This document shows positions 33,652 through 46,910 of a DNA stretch of 64,000 bases, one piece after another. Source of the stretch: Rotaria macrura (Eukaryota; Rotifera; Eurotatoria; Philodinida; Philodinidae); contig OENT01000643.1 in assembly GCA_900239685.1 (NCBI GenBank), forward strand, positions 1-64,000, in the 5' to 3' direction. The notes beneath the pieces were generated by a model. The model searched no databases and was not told where the DNA came from. It saw only the letters and a list, made by a program, of their open reading frames with translations. Made by a program: the position numbers and the translations under genes. Within the stretch, counting starts at the first letter, position 1. Each line of letters opens with the position of its first letter.

Positions 33652-36600
33652 GAATTGCTAAAGAAATGTACTTCACCAAAACGAAACTTACAGTTGATGC
33701 AAATCTCATTTTCTTTTTGTTACTTTCTCAATATATTAGCATATTGTTATGGGAGAATTAATTATATTCGTCAGCTTTCGTCTCCTTTCCTTTGCTTTAG
33801 AATACAAAACAACAAAGCACATCAGTAAGTCGATGAGGCTTCTTTTCATTATGAATTCTCTACTAAGAAGTTTTTAATCGATCTACAAGAGTGAAGGATA
33901 AATCAATTTTCTCAATAGTATTCAATTTATGTCACAGGTCACATAGTTTACAATGACACAGGATAGACGTAAACATATTTATAATCACTAAGGTCCTTCA
34001 AAACTTGGTGAGGTTATTACATAAATCTATAAGATGAATGAAATCGAATGAAAACTTGCATGAAACTTCTTTTCGCACAATATTAGTCCATTCCATAAAT
34101 TACTAAATCGTTTAATCATTTCGAACTTTCACATTTCGCTTTTAATAGCATGAATGATATCAGTATGAACATTTCGTTTATAATTATCATCGATGTATTT
34201 CTGACATTCAGTTATGTTCACATTCGCTGAGATTAGTAATTTTGAGTATAGATCAATTATTGAAGAATTTCAACGATAAAAAGATATTGCTATTAAAACT
34301 TAAAGCAGTAGAACATGTAATAAAGAAGAAAACTCAACTATAAGATAGTCCATCATATTTATTGACATGCAGTATTGTTAACAAATCAGTGGAAATTTAT
34401 TTCAAAGTAGCCTAGAAATTTCAAATACTGATAGTCAACTTTTAAGCATCCTCAAAACATTCGATGGAGTTTATACGATATTGCGATAATAGGGAAGCAT
34501 AAATTATGGTGTATGTTCATTTAATACACAATTTTTATCCTTATTGCATTAAGAGAGAGCTTCGTAGGCTAAATATTTTGGTTTGAAGAATTCAAAACGA
34601 ATTGCGTTCATGAGTCAGATTGAATAAAGTCTCGTAAGAGTGTGTGACAGAAAATGTTAAGAAAGAAAGGAAGAGTAACGATGCAAGAAAGTAGAAGAAA
34701 GACGACATAAATAAAATTATTATTCTGATGAAGTGCCACTTTCATGATGAGAAGAAATACTTCAGTAGTCTAGATTAGACATCGATAATAAATAACCTAT
34801 TCTTGTAATTATCGTAAGGTCAGCGTGTATATTTTTTTGATCTCGATCGCATGCATAATTGATGACTAGTGCTCGATTCGATCATTAAATATTTATGTTC
34901 CAGTTATTGTTATTAAATCTAAAATAAAAAATTTTCTATTACAGAGTTCTAGCACGTATTCATATGAGTATATTTGTGTTTGGAGGTGTGAAGTAAACTC
35001 TCATTGACATACGAAAAGTTTTGCTTGCCACATAATTCTTGATTTCAATTAACAATCGATAGAGGACAATAATATTCCTAACTGAAAGTTGCTATATCAT
35101 ACAATGACAAACTACATTCGGGATAAATGCACTGCGATGCTTGCTGAACTTTCAAAAAAAAAACAATCAGTCATTGATAGTATATCTACGAAATATTGAG
35201 ATAAACTTTCTCAGTGTACTTGCATGATATGATATCATTTTGAGAGAATTTATTTCTGTGAGTTTTTATCCGTTGGACTGTCTATGTGCTACTAATGCAT
35301 CAAATGACATAGACAAACGTTTCTACACTTGGAATAATTCTTATTTCCTTACGAATGAGTTTAGAATCGGAAAAAAATTCAAGTAATGTTCTGATTTGAT
35401 GATTCATTTATATTTTATCGATATACTTATTTCGAACTGTAAATCATCACCTAGTGAATCTGATAGTTTCTTAAACAGAAATCAAGGAAATTAATCGCAA
35501 CTATTTAGCTAGTTATCGCCTAAGCATCATACTTTATTGGAAGAGTCGACAATACTAAGAACTGTTGGTTCCCAATCATACTTGTTTTTTCATAAGTGAG
35601 CGTTTTGATCTACGTATTTCAATATTGCTATAATGTTCTTCTTCCATTGATTCAATGCTCCGTTTTAAATATGTCATCAGCTGGAACATCAAAGGATCAG
35701 TTATTTTCGGCATGGTATCTCAAAATAAATCTTATGCTAATTCACAATTTGCAACAATAGTCATTTTCAAAATTATTTTATTAACCTCCAAAAACGATGA
35801 ATGAGGCGCACGATATTATCGATTCAGTAGAAATATGGAAGAAAAACTAATTTCTATGAGAGACAAGTATTAAAACAAGATATGTACTCGATGCATTGAA
35901 CAATAGAGCAAAAGTACAGAAAAGGACCAAAAATGAACGTTATATGTTGTGAGTGAGACGTAAAACTAAGTCCTGAAACAGACAGACAGACCAACATTTA
36001 GTCCGTCGTGCATATGGTTTCTAATCTGATATATTTTCTTCATATGATGATGTTGGCAAAGAACCATTGTTCAAATCGAGACATAATATCATACAATGCT
36101 AGGTTAACTCATATAGGCCATGAGTTCGTAATGCGTGTAAAAAAGAAATCCCTGATAGACGAACAGTATTTCCATTATTCAATAGAAAAAACCTGTCCTC
36201 ACAATAAAGGTTCATTAGACTTCTGTTGCAAACAAACTCTTCTGTCTCATACAGTGAAGTTTGAAATATTCCTTCAATACCTACGAAACTACCTCATATG
36301 TTTATAGAGTATGTATGCGAACATGAATTTCAATTTATATATCCAAGGTTGCCGCAAAGTGTACATAGGGAATAAGTGGTGAACGGAGTTCAAGATTTTC
36401 GTTGAACTTTCCTCTTCTTTAAAATTTCCATATATCATCGAACAAGAAAAACTGAATTTTCAGATATTCAGCATGATCTGTGACCTTTCTTCTCCGTGAC
36501 ACTAGGAACTCTCCTCACTATACCAGAATTTAGAAACTAGAGGCAGTTGCGTAACCAGGATTTTAAGATCAGCGAGCAAACTTTCTAATGATGAGTCAAA

Positions 36601-38847
36601 AACGTTTTGACCCAATAAAATACTGATAACGTAAAAAAATAGAACAATGAGTTTCTATGAATCAAATACACATCAAAGTTAGATGTTAAGCTTGAATAAG
36701 ATCTACTTTAATCTATGTTTAATGTCTGTGCTTGTAACATTTATTTTTCAAATTCAAATACTAAATTCAAGACGACGATGATGCATTTGTGTATATAGGC
36801 TAGTCCACATAATGCCACACTTTGCTAGTTAAGATTTTCAAAAACATTTTTTCGACGTGGACAGATTCAAATGCAGTTTTTTGTGGTGACGATGAATTTG
36901 TCATCGAAAATCTGGTTTTAGACTGCTGAAAATAGCAAGGGGGGAGGAAGCAGAAATATGATTTTTCCGATTTTTGAAATTACAACCAATTGACTTTAAA
37001 TTAAAAATATACTTCAGAAAAATCAACAAAAAATTTTAAACAAATTAGAGAATCAGAGAAATCAAGAAAATCTGAGCTTAACTGTTTCATTCTAGATTGA
37101 TATTTCGAACAACATAGATTAAAAATTGTTGTATCCTCTTAATCTAGTCATTTATTTTGCTGATATTTTGAATTTAAAATTGTGTAAAAATTTTAAAATA
37201 AGTTAGCCGTTTCTCACTTGAGCTCTATGCATTCCATTTGAAGTTACGTGATAAGAAAATCTTCTTTTAGGCTCAATCCTTTACCTAAACTAGATCATTC
37301 TTGCAGGATGAATAGAGTATGATAAAACTACGTCGAACGATGTTCGAAAAACCTTATTAGCTCTCAAGTCTTTCGAGATCATTGAAAAACAATCTGTTAA
37401 TAGCATTACAACGTTACTTGTGTCGACAAGTCGACATAATTTCAATATTTCATCTGAATTTATATCGAGATCTGTATTGATCTATGCAGTAATGGAATGC
37501 ATATTTATGCAGTTCGTTCTTTGACAATGATAAAGAGAAACAGATAAGATGCAAATGATCTCATTATCTAACAATAAATTTCTTAGGCGAGAAGATAGTG
37601 GAACGAATGTATTATAAAAGTATACACATACATATAGACGAACATGGGACAAACATTCATAAGTTGAAGTACAAGAAGCAATTATTTTCTTCATTCTTCA
37701 CAGTAAGAACAAGTAAAGAGTATATGTGAGATTCAGATGAAAGAAAAAAATGTACAGTCACCATCTGATTCAAAAATGGATGAAAATTTCTGAAAAAGTA
37801 AAATTTCAATGAGCGAATCCTTACTAGTAAAAATTACAATCGGTAAATCCCCAAATAGAATTGGTAACTATCCATTTGCTTCTCCCTGCTTCGTTCTAGC
37901 GATGCCACTATGTAGAGGGACACAATGCTGCCTATTATGTCAAACAACTGATGTACGAAATTAATCAGTCTAGCAACTAAAAATAAATTATACAACGAAA
38001 GAATCAGATTGACGAACATATGATCATTGTGTTTAAACTTTAGACAAATGAAAATTAATAAGCAAATCAGTCACAATTTTATTATCTGCATTTGTAAGCA
38101 TTTTCAACGTAGTGGACTTCTGTTACATTGGGAATATTAAGATGATGAAGCTTTGGCGTTTTGATTCTAGAAGAAAAGTTTCATAAACAGCAAGATTTCT
38201 TTCTTTTATTGCCGTTCGACTAAATTCTGCTCTCATACAATTCTGGTGATATCATAAAAGATTAAAGCGATTGACTATCAATAGAAATAAATAATAAAAA
38301 TACAGTGACTAGAATAGGATCAGCGAATGAATATTAAGTCTACAATATTTAGTTTTGCTTTGTTTTGAAAATCTCTGTGTCTAAGTTTATTGAGGAACAT
38401 ATTCTAGTCTATAAGATAGATTATAGACGGTACTGGTTTCTAATTTAAAAAGTAGACTTGAAAAAGATGAAAATTTCACAGCAAGAGAGTCATGTCAGAT
38501 AATTTGTATGTCATTTTAAAGTCATTCCGATCAAGAAAGTATCAACTAAAATAGTGTAATAATATTTCCCTACTTAACAAATCCGATCGAATCGATCATT
38601 GCAAATGAATGAGCGGGAAATCATTCATTGGAATTGGCTCTCAAAAATCTTTCGATGTATATTTTGATACATCCATCAATCATTTAATAATTTGACTTTG
38701 AATACTGAAAGTTCATAAGGCAGTAACGTTTCTTTTTTCTCATAACACTTGCACGAGTACTCAATTAAATGTTATTCAGAATGATAAAAATATTCATCCT
38801 GAAATGACGTATTCCTTGTATAAAGAGATCTAACAAGAAATTCTTAT
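33652..38847. other. long non-coding stretch
   Basis: About 5.2 kb with no gene I can support. GGCAGTTGCGTAACCAGGATTTT at 36542 resembles the end of a DNA transposon, but no partner end is visible. A 61-codon minus-strand frame at 37834-38019 has exon-like composition but no supporting neighbours. Confidence 0.4.
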
Positions 38848-38849
38848 CA

Positions 38850-39560
38850 TCTATATATATATATATATATATATATATAATGTTCAGTGTCAGTGTGCCT
38901 GTGTGTTTCTCGGTGTCAGGTCAAAAGTTCAAGATGAAAGTTTGAAGGTTAAGGATTCTAGAATTTCCTGAAGCTTTCCAGATTTATGCGGCGCTAACTA
39001 TAGGTTTCTAGAATATTTTGGAATTTGCTAGATTTCTCTCAATTTTTCACCGAAGATCATGTAGATAGATTAAAGGTCAAGGATAGAGGAAAAAACCAAA
39101 GGTGAAACCGGATGCTGTTATATCCCAAGAAAGTTCTAGAAATATGTGGACTCTTCAGAATGCTACAAAGTCATCTAGAATTGTCTGTAATCTCTGATAT
39201 TGATCTGGCACCTACTGGAATTTTCTAGTACATTCTAGAACCTTCAGTGCCCATGGGCAATGCATGATCGAGAATGTTTTCGAAGGCTCTCGGATAGATT
39301 ACAATGGTATGAGGCTATAATGAGATAAGAGTACAAGGGTATAAAGTTGCAGGGGTATAGGGCTACAAGGGGGTACGGCTACAAGGTTATAATCTATCTA
39401 TGTACAATGCGAACAGTCAGATTGTCTATTATTGTATCAAGGTTAAAGCACAGATATGAACCTTCACTGGAAAACCAGCCCCGTAGTATGCATGGGATCT
39501 CGCTAGTTTCCCATAGCACATTGCCCTTCCGCTTTTTGCAAGACTATTCAATTATTTTCA
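38850..39560 (+). repeat. TTCTAGAA-rich repeat region, possibly a Helitron fragment
   Basis: TTCTAGAA occurs exactly at 38956, 39006, 39134 and 39233, with near-copies at 38965 (TTCCTGAA) and 39173 (ATCTAGAA). The region starts TCTATATATATA..., then a GTGTGCCTGTGTG stretch. Later it has repeated GGGTATAGGGCTACAAGG words (39340-39390). The composition differs from the flanks and there is no coherent ORF. Arrays of TTCTAGAA (heat-shock-element core) inside Helitrons are known from nematodes; that comparison, and the Helitron assignment, are inference because no helicase and no certain CTRR 3' end are visible. Confidence 0.4.
38852..38880. repeat. (TA)n microsatellite
   Basis: About 14 uninterrupted TA units, immediately preceding the TTCTAGAA-rich repeat region. 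Confidence 0.95.
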
Positions 39561-39899
39561 AATAAATTTTATTAATTAACCTATCCAGTACTCAAGATAT
39601 TTAGCTCGTGATTTTTTTAGCTCTATGATAATTAGTCGAATTTCTTCATTTAGCATAGGCTTGAGAAATTATTACTAAAATTTCTAAATAAAATAGGCTT
39701 CGAATACATACTAGACAAGAAATCTTTTGCCCAACTATTTCTTTAAATCTGAACCGACCTATTCGTCAGTTTTAGAAAAAAACAATTGAGTGTAAATAGC
39801 ATCAAGGAGAAAAACAGCTGCTATAAATTACTCTTTTTTCCAAACTTTAATCCTGTTCACATCTTATATAAATCTATTCGGATGTTGCAGTAATGGTCA

Positions 39900-39968
39900 A
39901 GACGAAAATCGAACTCACACTGCACCCTCAGGATAGGTCTTTGCACTCGCTGCCCATGAGCTCCATCA
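39900..39968 (-). repeat. tRNA-like remnant (pseudogene or SINE head)
   Basis: On the minus strand, GAGCTCATGGGCAGCGAG resembles an A box with D-arm, and GTGAGTTCGATTTTC resembles a B box about 46 nt on. Stems do not pair well enough for a functional tRNA. No poly-A or simple tail marks it clearly as a SINE. Confidence 0.3.
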
Positions 39969-40631
39969 AACACTTAATCTGTCTGCCAAGCGAACTCAAG
40001 CAATCAATCATCTTAGATCTTTATCGCGAAATAGAGAGGTGGTTTTTTATATTTTTATAGCATATCTATGACATTTCATTTTAGCCCTAATCATAGTGAT
40101 AGTATAAAACATAGAAATACAACTGTTGACGTTTTGCTATGAATGAGAGTCAGTACGATGCGTTAACTAAACATGATATTTCATTTCTAATTCGAAGTTT
40201 GTATAAAATTGCAACTTGATCAGTCATATTTTCAAACAAACATTAATAAACACTGTACGAAATATTTATACTTGGCCGACATTATAATATCAAGATAAAA
40301 ATACAACTATAAGTTTTTATACAAAAATTGTTGTATTAACTTTGTTGCATCTGCAAGGAAATCTATTCGGATACAATGTGTTACTTATTTATTTATTTAT
40401 TTTTTCGAAAACATGATCACCTTCAAAGTTAGTAGTTTTTATCAATAATTTCTCGAATGAGAATAACAGTAGATACTCAAAAATCAACAAAAAGTATTTC
40501 AGTTGGTCTATTCTTTAAACGTGTTCAGTTTATCCATTATGTAAACAAAAAACTTAATATTGAAACGTAAATTCTTTGTTATCAAATATACAGAAATGGA
40601 TCTTATCGTACAAAATAAAATGAAGGATAAG

Positions 40632-40985
40632 TCAACATTGATGATACACGGCGATAAGTCTAAATATTAAGAAAAACTTAATACAAAAAGTATTTGATAA
40701 CATCTTACCGTACTTCTTTTATTTGTCGCTTTTCTATAGAAAATAAAATAGACAGTAATTTCTATATGATTACATATATAGTGATAAAATATGTATTACC
40801 TTCTTCAGAGATATCAATCTTTTCATATTTCAATTCTTTGTCTGAAAATTAAAGTATGGAAATTGAATATCTACGTCAATAACCAATAACTCACCACTTG
40901 AACTCGGTCTAGTTGAATATCGTTTCATTTTTGCAGCGTCATATTTGTCATCGATTAACTTTTCTTTTGATGCATGATGACCCAT
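40632..40985 (-). CDS. 61-aa protein with N-myristoylation-type start (4 small exons)
   Basis: Exons 40985-40895 (91 bp), 40841-40800 (42 bp), 40733-40709 (25 bp) and 40659-40632 (28 bp), separated by introns of 53, 66 and 49 bp. Every junction is GT-AG (GTGAGT, GTAATA and GTAAGA donors; TTTCAG, CTATAG and ATTTAG acceptors), and phases 1, 1 and 2 connect to give 62 codons ending in TGA. The product begins MGHHASKEK, fitting an N-myristoylation signal (Gly2, Ser6, Lys7). It is highly charged, with a Lys/Glu-rich middle. No known family recognised. The last 28-bp exon is the least certain part. Confidence 0.5.
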
Positions 40986-41915
40986 AACGCAATCGATACA
41001 GTGAATGTTTGTCAACTAAAATCAATGGTTTATCGATCCACTAAAACCTATACATGATTTTGTACTTACTTATATAGTTTTTGTCTTTATAATAAAGTAC
41101 AACTATTTATAAAAATCAAGTGAATAAACAAAAGCAAACTAGAAATAAGCACAAACGTATGAATCGTTTTCCAATAGTAAGTAATAGATGTTTCGTTATT
41201 TGATCATCAATATATAGTTATATATATGAGTTAGTAAGAAAGACGAATAAATTAAATGCGTCGTAGTTTATGCCCTTGATTGAAAAATTGAATAAGGGAC
41301 GAAAATAGTAACTAAAAACGTGAGTACGCGTAACGAAGTAGTGCAAGTGATAAACCAAACATGTGCAAGGTTAAAGAAAATGGGACAAAATATGTAGCCG
41401 GTATTTCAATGTTTTTTAATTATTAGATTTTAAGATTAAAGCTGAACACTGAAAAAACGTTTTTCTAAAAATATAGTTTCTTTCTTGAGAAATGATTGAA
41501 ATTCACACGATTATTCTGTATCTATAAGAATACCAATGGTATCGTAAATGAAATTTGTATTTAGAACATTCTAAAGTCAACAATTTAAAGTTCTCTTTGA
41601 ATATGAATATTGCTAGTTCGAGTTAAATTCTTATGCTCAAACACTATTTATTATCAATCGATTCCTATAAAATAAAGGTTCTATTAAATATAAAAAGAAT
41701 GATCTATATCTTATTGAACCGTAACTGTATGCATGCGTCAAAAGCTACTCGATAAAAGTATCGTTGCAACAAAAAACAATCCATCAATTTCAATGTTTTT
41801 AAGAACATCAGTGTGATTAGTTTACATAGATATTTTCTTGTATTTAAATCATCAAAATGATAAAAGATAGAAATAAATTCACTAACATTATAAGTTAGAA
41901 AAATCTGAAGAAATG

Positions 41916-42950
41916 CTATCGCCTCGTATTTTCAGTTTTTTCCTTTGGAAAGGAACCGTTATTGATAAGTAGTCGAACAACTGAAGGATTAAGCTCCATC
42001 TTCAGCTCATTAACAGCTTCACAAATGCTAATATTAATAGTCTAAAATACATATTCATGATATTCCTTTGCTCTAGAAGAATATTCTTAGCCAGAATTTG
42101 ATATGCACTAGTGTGTTGTAGTAAAAAAAAATATTCATAGAAAATTATTCATTTGTCTTTCATATAGGGAGAAACAATCAGAATAACATCGATCTGATCT
42201 TACTTTTTCTCGAGTAAGTACCAAAGTAATGCTGACACTTTCTCTAAGTTTTAGGAATTTACTGTGTTCACTTGTCGATAACTATCGATTAATACTAAAA
42301 TACATTGAAGCCTTGCTACATTATTTACATTAAAAACGTATTCATCGTTGGAGTTTGCTTACAATCAGAGTAAAAACAATGAAGGGAGTGTAAATTTCAC
42401 CTTCATTGTGACGTTATCATTCAGGACATGATTGAAAGACTTTCTTTTTGTTTCTTCAAAGAAACAAAAGTTCCTTATTAATTGGCATTTCTTTCAATTA
42501 TATTAGATGGTAACATTCCAAACAAGGTGAAAACATCAAAATTATCCAATTGACAAATAAAATCTGCATTTATTATTGAACACTGATTAGGAAACTTCAT
42601 TTTAGCCCCGAAGAAATCAAAACAATTGATAGAGTAATTCAGAGTTTGCTGGAGAATCTATTCATGATATATTTTCTCTAAGATATTGAAAATCAAATAT
42701 GCGTTGTACAATGTGAACGATTAATAGTTACTTCAACTCTAAGTATTTATTGATGTCAATTACTCACCGGAAAATCTACTGAAAAATAATGAAAATATCC
42801 GAACACAACAACGATTGAACGATAATCCTTCGACCCTCTCTAACACTTGTTAACTCTTACCTCAGAAAAATATTCATTCGTTGAATATAATTTACTTTCG
42901 GTTGTACTCAGTTGAAATGAGATTTTGATATGAGAAAAATAATCTGTTTT
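41916..42950 (-). CDS. candidate exons of an unidentified gene (incomplete)
   Basis: A 90-bp block (42950-42861) is bounded by TTTACAG and GTAAGA, in phase 0, and encodes KTDYFSHIKISFQLSTTES... A second block (42041-41916) follows ATTTTAG, is phase 0, and encodes TINISICEAVNELKMELNPS... ending in a TAG stop. Both read like real protein and would join in frame. A further open segment (42839-42768, VVVFGYFHYFSVDFP then GTGAGT) follows an in-frame TAG, so the gene may instead be decaying. The 5' part was not found. Treat as partial and tentative. Confidence 0.28.
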
Positions 42951-43582
42951 CTGTAAATTTTCTACTAGGAATCTTGATAGATTGCTTAATCAATCGTACG
43001 TGCACATAAATTTAAAACAAGATTATTCAAAATATTAACTGAGTTGCTTTTATGTACCGTACGAAAACACTAGACTGAATCCGATCGACTGAAATGAGTC
43101 AATAATCATTCTTTTTGCCTAATAACGTATCTATTAACCTTACGGTGAGTCATATATACATCTGAATCACTATTATAATAGATTTCTATATGAATGAAAC
43201 ATCTATTCGACTTAGAAATTATGAATCGCTTGTAGATGATCTTGGGGTTTTTCAGTAAGTTTGCTTTTCTATTTCTTTCGTTTCTGCAAAAATTATTTTG
43301 TAAATCATAAAAATGAAACGCACGTGTGCCTTAAATTTCTATGACGAACAGTAATTCGATTATGTGTCAATAGTATTCATTGATATGGATGCGATTCGAT
43401 ATAATTTATTAGAGATATTTTTAATGAATTTCACTTACAAACAAATATTATAATTCATTTTTCTGAATGGAAATAATCATTAATACTGTAAAACTAGTTC
43501 GATATGAAGTTCATGTAATTAAAATTTTCCACAAATTTTAATTTGTGCTTAAACACACGATTACATTTGCTTTTACCGGCTG

Positions 43583-44474
43583 ATCACGAATATCTTCTAT
43601 TTTTTCGATTTCGCCGAATATTCATGGAGAAAAATCCACGGTATTGAGAGGGTCTAAAATAAAAATCTCTGCTGTTAGCTATTACGCTCTCGACAATATG
43701 ATTTCCGACGTCTCCATATGCGAATGAGTCTCGAAGTGTTATCCAAAAGTTAATCGGATACTACAGGTTGAATTTGGAAAAATTGAGCGTTTAGTGCCGC
43801 TCTTTTTGAACCGGTTCATTTTGCAAAGGTATCTAGTTTTTTTGGTAGATAGATAGAGTTGACATTGTTAAGTCATTCGAGACAGTATTCGACGCACTGC
43901 AACGCTATGGCCCTGTTTTTGAATACTTCCCTTCTATGAAGTGAAAACCTTATTTCTTTCCAAAAGTGCCGAAACGCAACTAAGTAAGTTGGACTTTTCA
44001 CTTTTTGATTGTAAAATGATAGTTTTCAAGCTGAATGATTACTATATTCCAGATCACCATAAAAGACTGTATCGAGTGACTTGTATTTTATCAAAAAATA
44101 ATTCTCGTCAAAATNNNNNNNNNNNNNNNNNNNNNNNNNNNNNNNNNNNNNNNNNNNNNNNNNNNNNNNNNNNNNNNNNNNNNNNNNNNNNNNNNNNNNN
44201 NNNNNNNNNNNNNNNNNNNNNNNNNNNNNNNNNNNNNNNNNNNNNNNNNNNNNNNNNNNNNNNNNNNNNNNNNNNNNNNNNNNNNNNNNNNNNNNNNNNN
44301 NNNNNNNNNNNNNNNNNNNNNNNNNNNNNNNNNNNNNNNNNNNNNACGTCGGAAATCATATTGTCGAGAGCGTAATAGCTAACAGCAGAGATTTTTATTT
44401 TAGACCCTCTCAATACCGTGGATTTTTCTCCATGAATATTCGGCGAAATCGAAAAAATAGAAGATATTCGTGAT
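43583..44474. repeat. large inverted repeat spanning an assembly gap
   Basis: The left arm 43583-43711 and right arm 44346-44474 are reverse complements over about 129 bp with almost no differences (for example ATCACGAATATCTTC... and TTTCCGACGT). Homology continues outward to about 43495 and 44575, but with clear divergence (CCACAAATT, TGCTTAA and CACAC blocks are shared). Between them lie 403 bp of unique sequence and 231 Ns. It could be a foldback transposon with long arms or an assembly artefact. No transposase and no target duplication were identified. Confidence 0.6.
44115..44345. other. assembly gap (231 N)
   Basis: An unbroken run of N. The right arm of the inverted repeat starts at the first base after the gap. 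Confidence 0.99.
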
Positions 44475-44575
44475 TAGCGCAACAACGTAAGCGTAATGAT
44501 GTGTGCTTAAGCAAAACACCCAATTTGTGGAAACTTTTAATTGCGTGCATCTTACAAAAATAAACACTTGTATAA

Positions 44576-46910
44576 TAGATATTTTGAAAAAAAGTATGCA
44601 AAAACTCGAAAAAAATCTAGAGGAACCCTCTTCGACTGGCTAAAGTTAGAGGTTAAAACTCTGTCTCCCATCATTAATGGCGTGTATTAGAGAATAAGTT
44701 TCCGATGACTAGTAAAAGAAAATTCATGTTAAATTGAGGAAATCAAAAACGTTCAGTGTAAAATTTATACCCAAAAATGGCTTCGTCAGTGGTACTAAGC
44801 TTTGATCACCAATTCTTCTATGTATAGTGCGTTTCCATTCGAATTTCTGTCATTTTCAGCGATTATGGCAGGGGCTACATTCATGAGAAATGTTTTGCTC
44901 GAATTTTTTTCAGTACTTCACTTTTTCAACTATCAATGGTACACAGCATTAATATTGCCAGTGTTCTTCGTTATTATCAGTCAATAGATCATTCATTTTT
45001 CTAAGCTATAAAACTTGTCAATGGATTTATTCTCCTTGCAAGAACACCAATTAGAATGTATTTAAATCGACTGCTTGGAATTGTTGCAACTCAAATCGTA
45101 CTAATATCAAGTAACACACTGTTATTCGTATGACAATATAACTAAAAATTCTTAAATTTTAAGAATACTGTATTGAGAAGTACTTACAAAACAACTTCGA
45201 ATCAAATATAACACGACTCATCCAGTTAATAAAACATTCTTTGATACTAGAGAAGCATTCGTGATAAATTTGATTCAACAACAATTAGCAGTCTGAACCA
45301 AGACTAATGAAATAACAGTGATGATTATCTTTTGAATCGAACAAACTACCTGAAAATTTTCTGCAACTTTCGCACATATAGTGCTAAGGAGTTCTATAAT
45401 TTGTATGACTTAGTAGTAGTCCTTACTAGTACAACCATTCTAAAACGTTTTTATGCGCGGAAGAGATAAATTATAAGAAATTATTTTCTAAATATTTGTG
45501 TTTTAAAGATTATTTTTCTTTGAACATTTTCTTGCATACCTAGTTAGTATGAAAGATACGCTTAAGGAGATTGAAAACGATTTTTAACTTTGAATTTCTT
45601 TACGATTGACCCAATAACTATCTTATTCGATAATTCTTGGTTTGTTAATTTTCAATAGAACTTTCAACTTAGAAGCGATACCGATGAAAATCAATAAAAA
45701 ACAAAAGAAAACTTCTTTAGTATTATTTAGATAAAATTCTGTATCATTGGAATAACTAATCAAACAACCGTGTAGAAATTAACAGAATTGGATCGGAAAA
45801 TGAACGGTTCACTGTATAATCATCATATTGCATAAAAGATTCATATTAAGAAGAAAATTCTAACTATCCGATCTAATTGCATGTACCCTAACATGTCTTT
45901 TGATTTAAATCAACTAAAAGAAATCATCGAAATTTAGCATTACTTTAACCAAATGTAAGAGATAGATTTGGTCCAACATCGATAGTTAAAAATATATTGA
46001 ACAATTCAAAAATATATTAATGATGTTTGGTGACTAACTTTTGTGTTAATGTCCTCTTGCTATAAGTAACTACTATTGTTTCTAACTCTTAATATTGAGA
46101 AAGACGCAAAACTTCTTTCACAATATTACGAGTTTCCGTCGAGTGGCATAAAGTGCTGTTTGTCGTCATAGGATTTGGATTGTCATGAAAGTCATCCTAT
46201 TAATAACTCAAATTACTGTTTTTTAAGAGGAGAAAGTATAGTTAATTCACTTCTTTCTTTATGAAGTATTTTTTTTAAATTTGAATTCATCCCATATTTT
46301 CCTGTCTCTTGGCTGAATTTATTGGAAATATATATTATTATTTGATCAAATATCGGTTAGAATAGTGAATGGCAAGATTAGTTTTATCATAGTGATATAT
46401 TTTATGATAAAAACATTGATGCCCAAAAACAAAGTTGGTCTATGTTAGAAAAAGAGTACCGAGAGAATGACTACTTAATAACCAATGTCATGAACATTTT
46501 TAACATCACGATAATCTTCACTTTAGCAAAATGTTTTATTAATAGAAACTTTTCAAGGGAAAAATAAGCCGCTCATTCATTTATGACTAATGAAATAATA
46601 AAGATTTTTTCTTGTCTTCTAATTACATGGAAATTAATTATTACACATCTAATGAGATCTTACGTCCGTCTTGTTTTCCTCCGATACATTTTCTTAAAAT
46701 AGACAATTGGTACTCTTTTCCTAGCTCGTTGCTACTAAAGGTACTGACACTGTCTTATCTTAGATTGAACTGTAATTTACTTTTTTTTACATACAGTTTA
46801 ATCAACCATTCTATAATGGGAATTTTCAATTTTGCCTTCGGTTTTAAATAATACTTATCATTGTACAACTGCTATTTTCATTGAAGGGATTCATTGAACA
46901 AAAAAAGAAG
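44576..46910. other. non-coding intergenic stretch
   Basis: Nothing supported between the inverted repeat and the GPCR. Confidence 0.45.

Noticed and set aside
36542..36570. GGCAGTTGCGTAACCAGGATTTT resembling a transposon end
   Set aside because: No matching inverted end or target duplication seen in the window, so an element cannot be delimited.
37834..38019. 61-codon minus-strand frame with a hydrophobic segment and a TTTTTAG acceptor-like site
   Set aside because: Exon-like composition, but no donor, partner exon or family match could be found.
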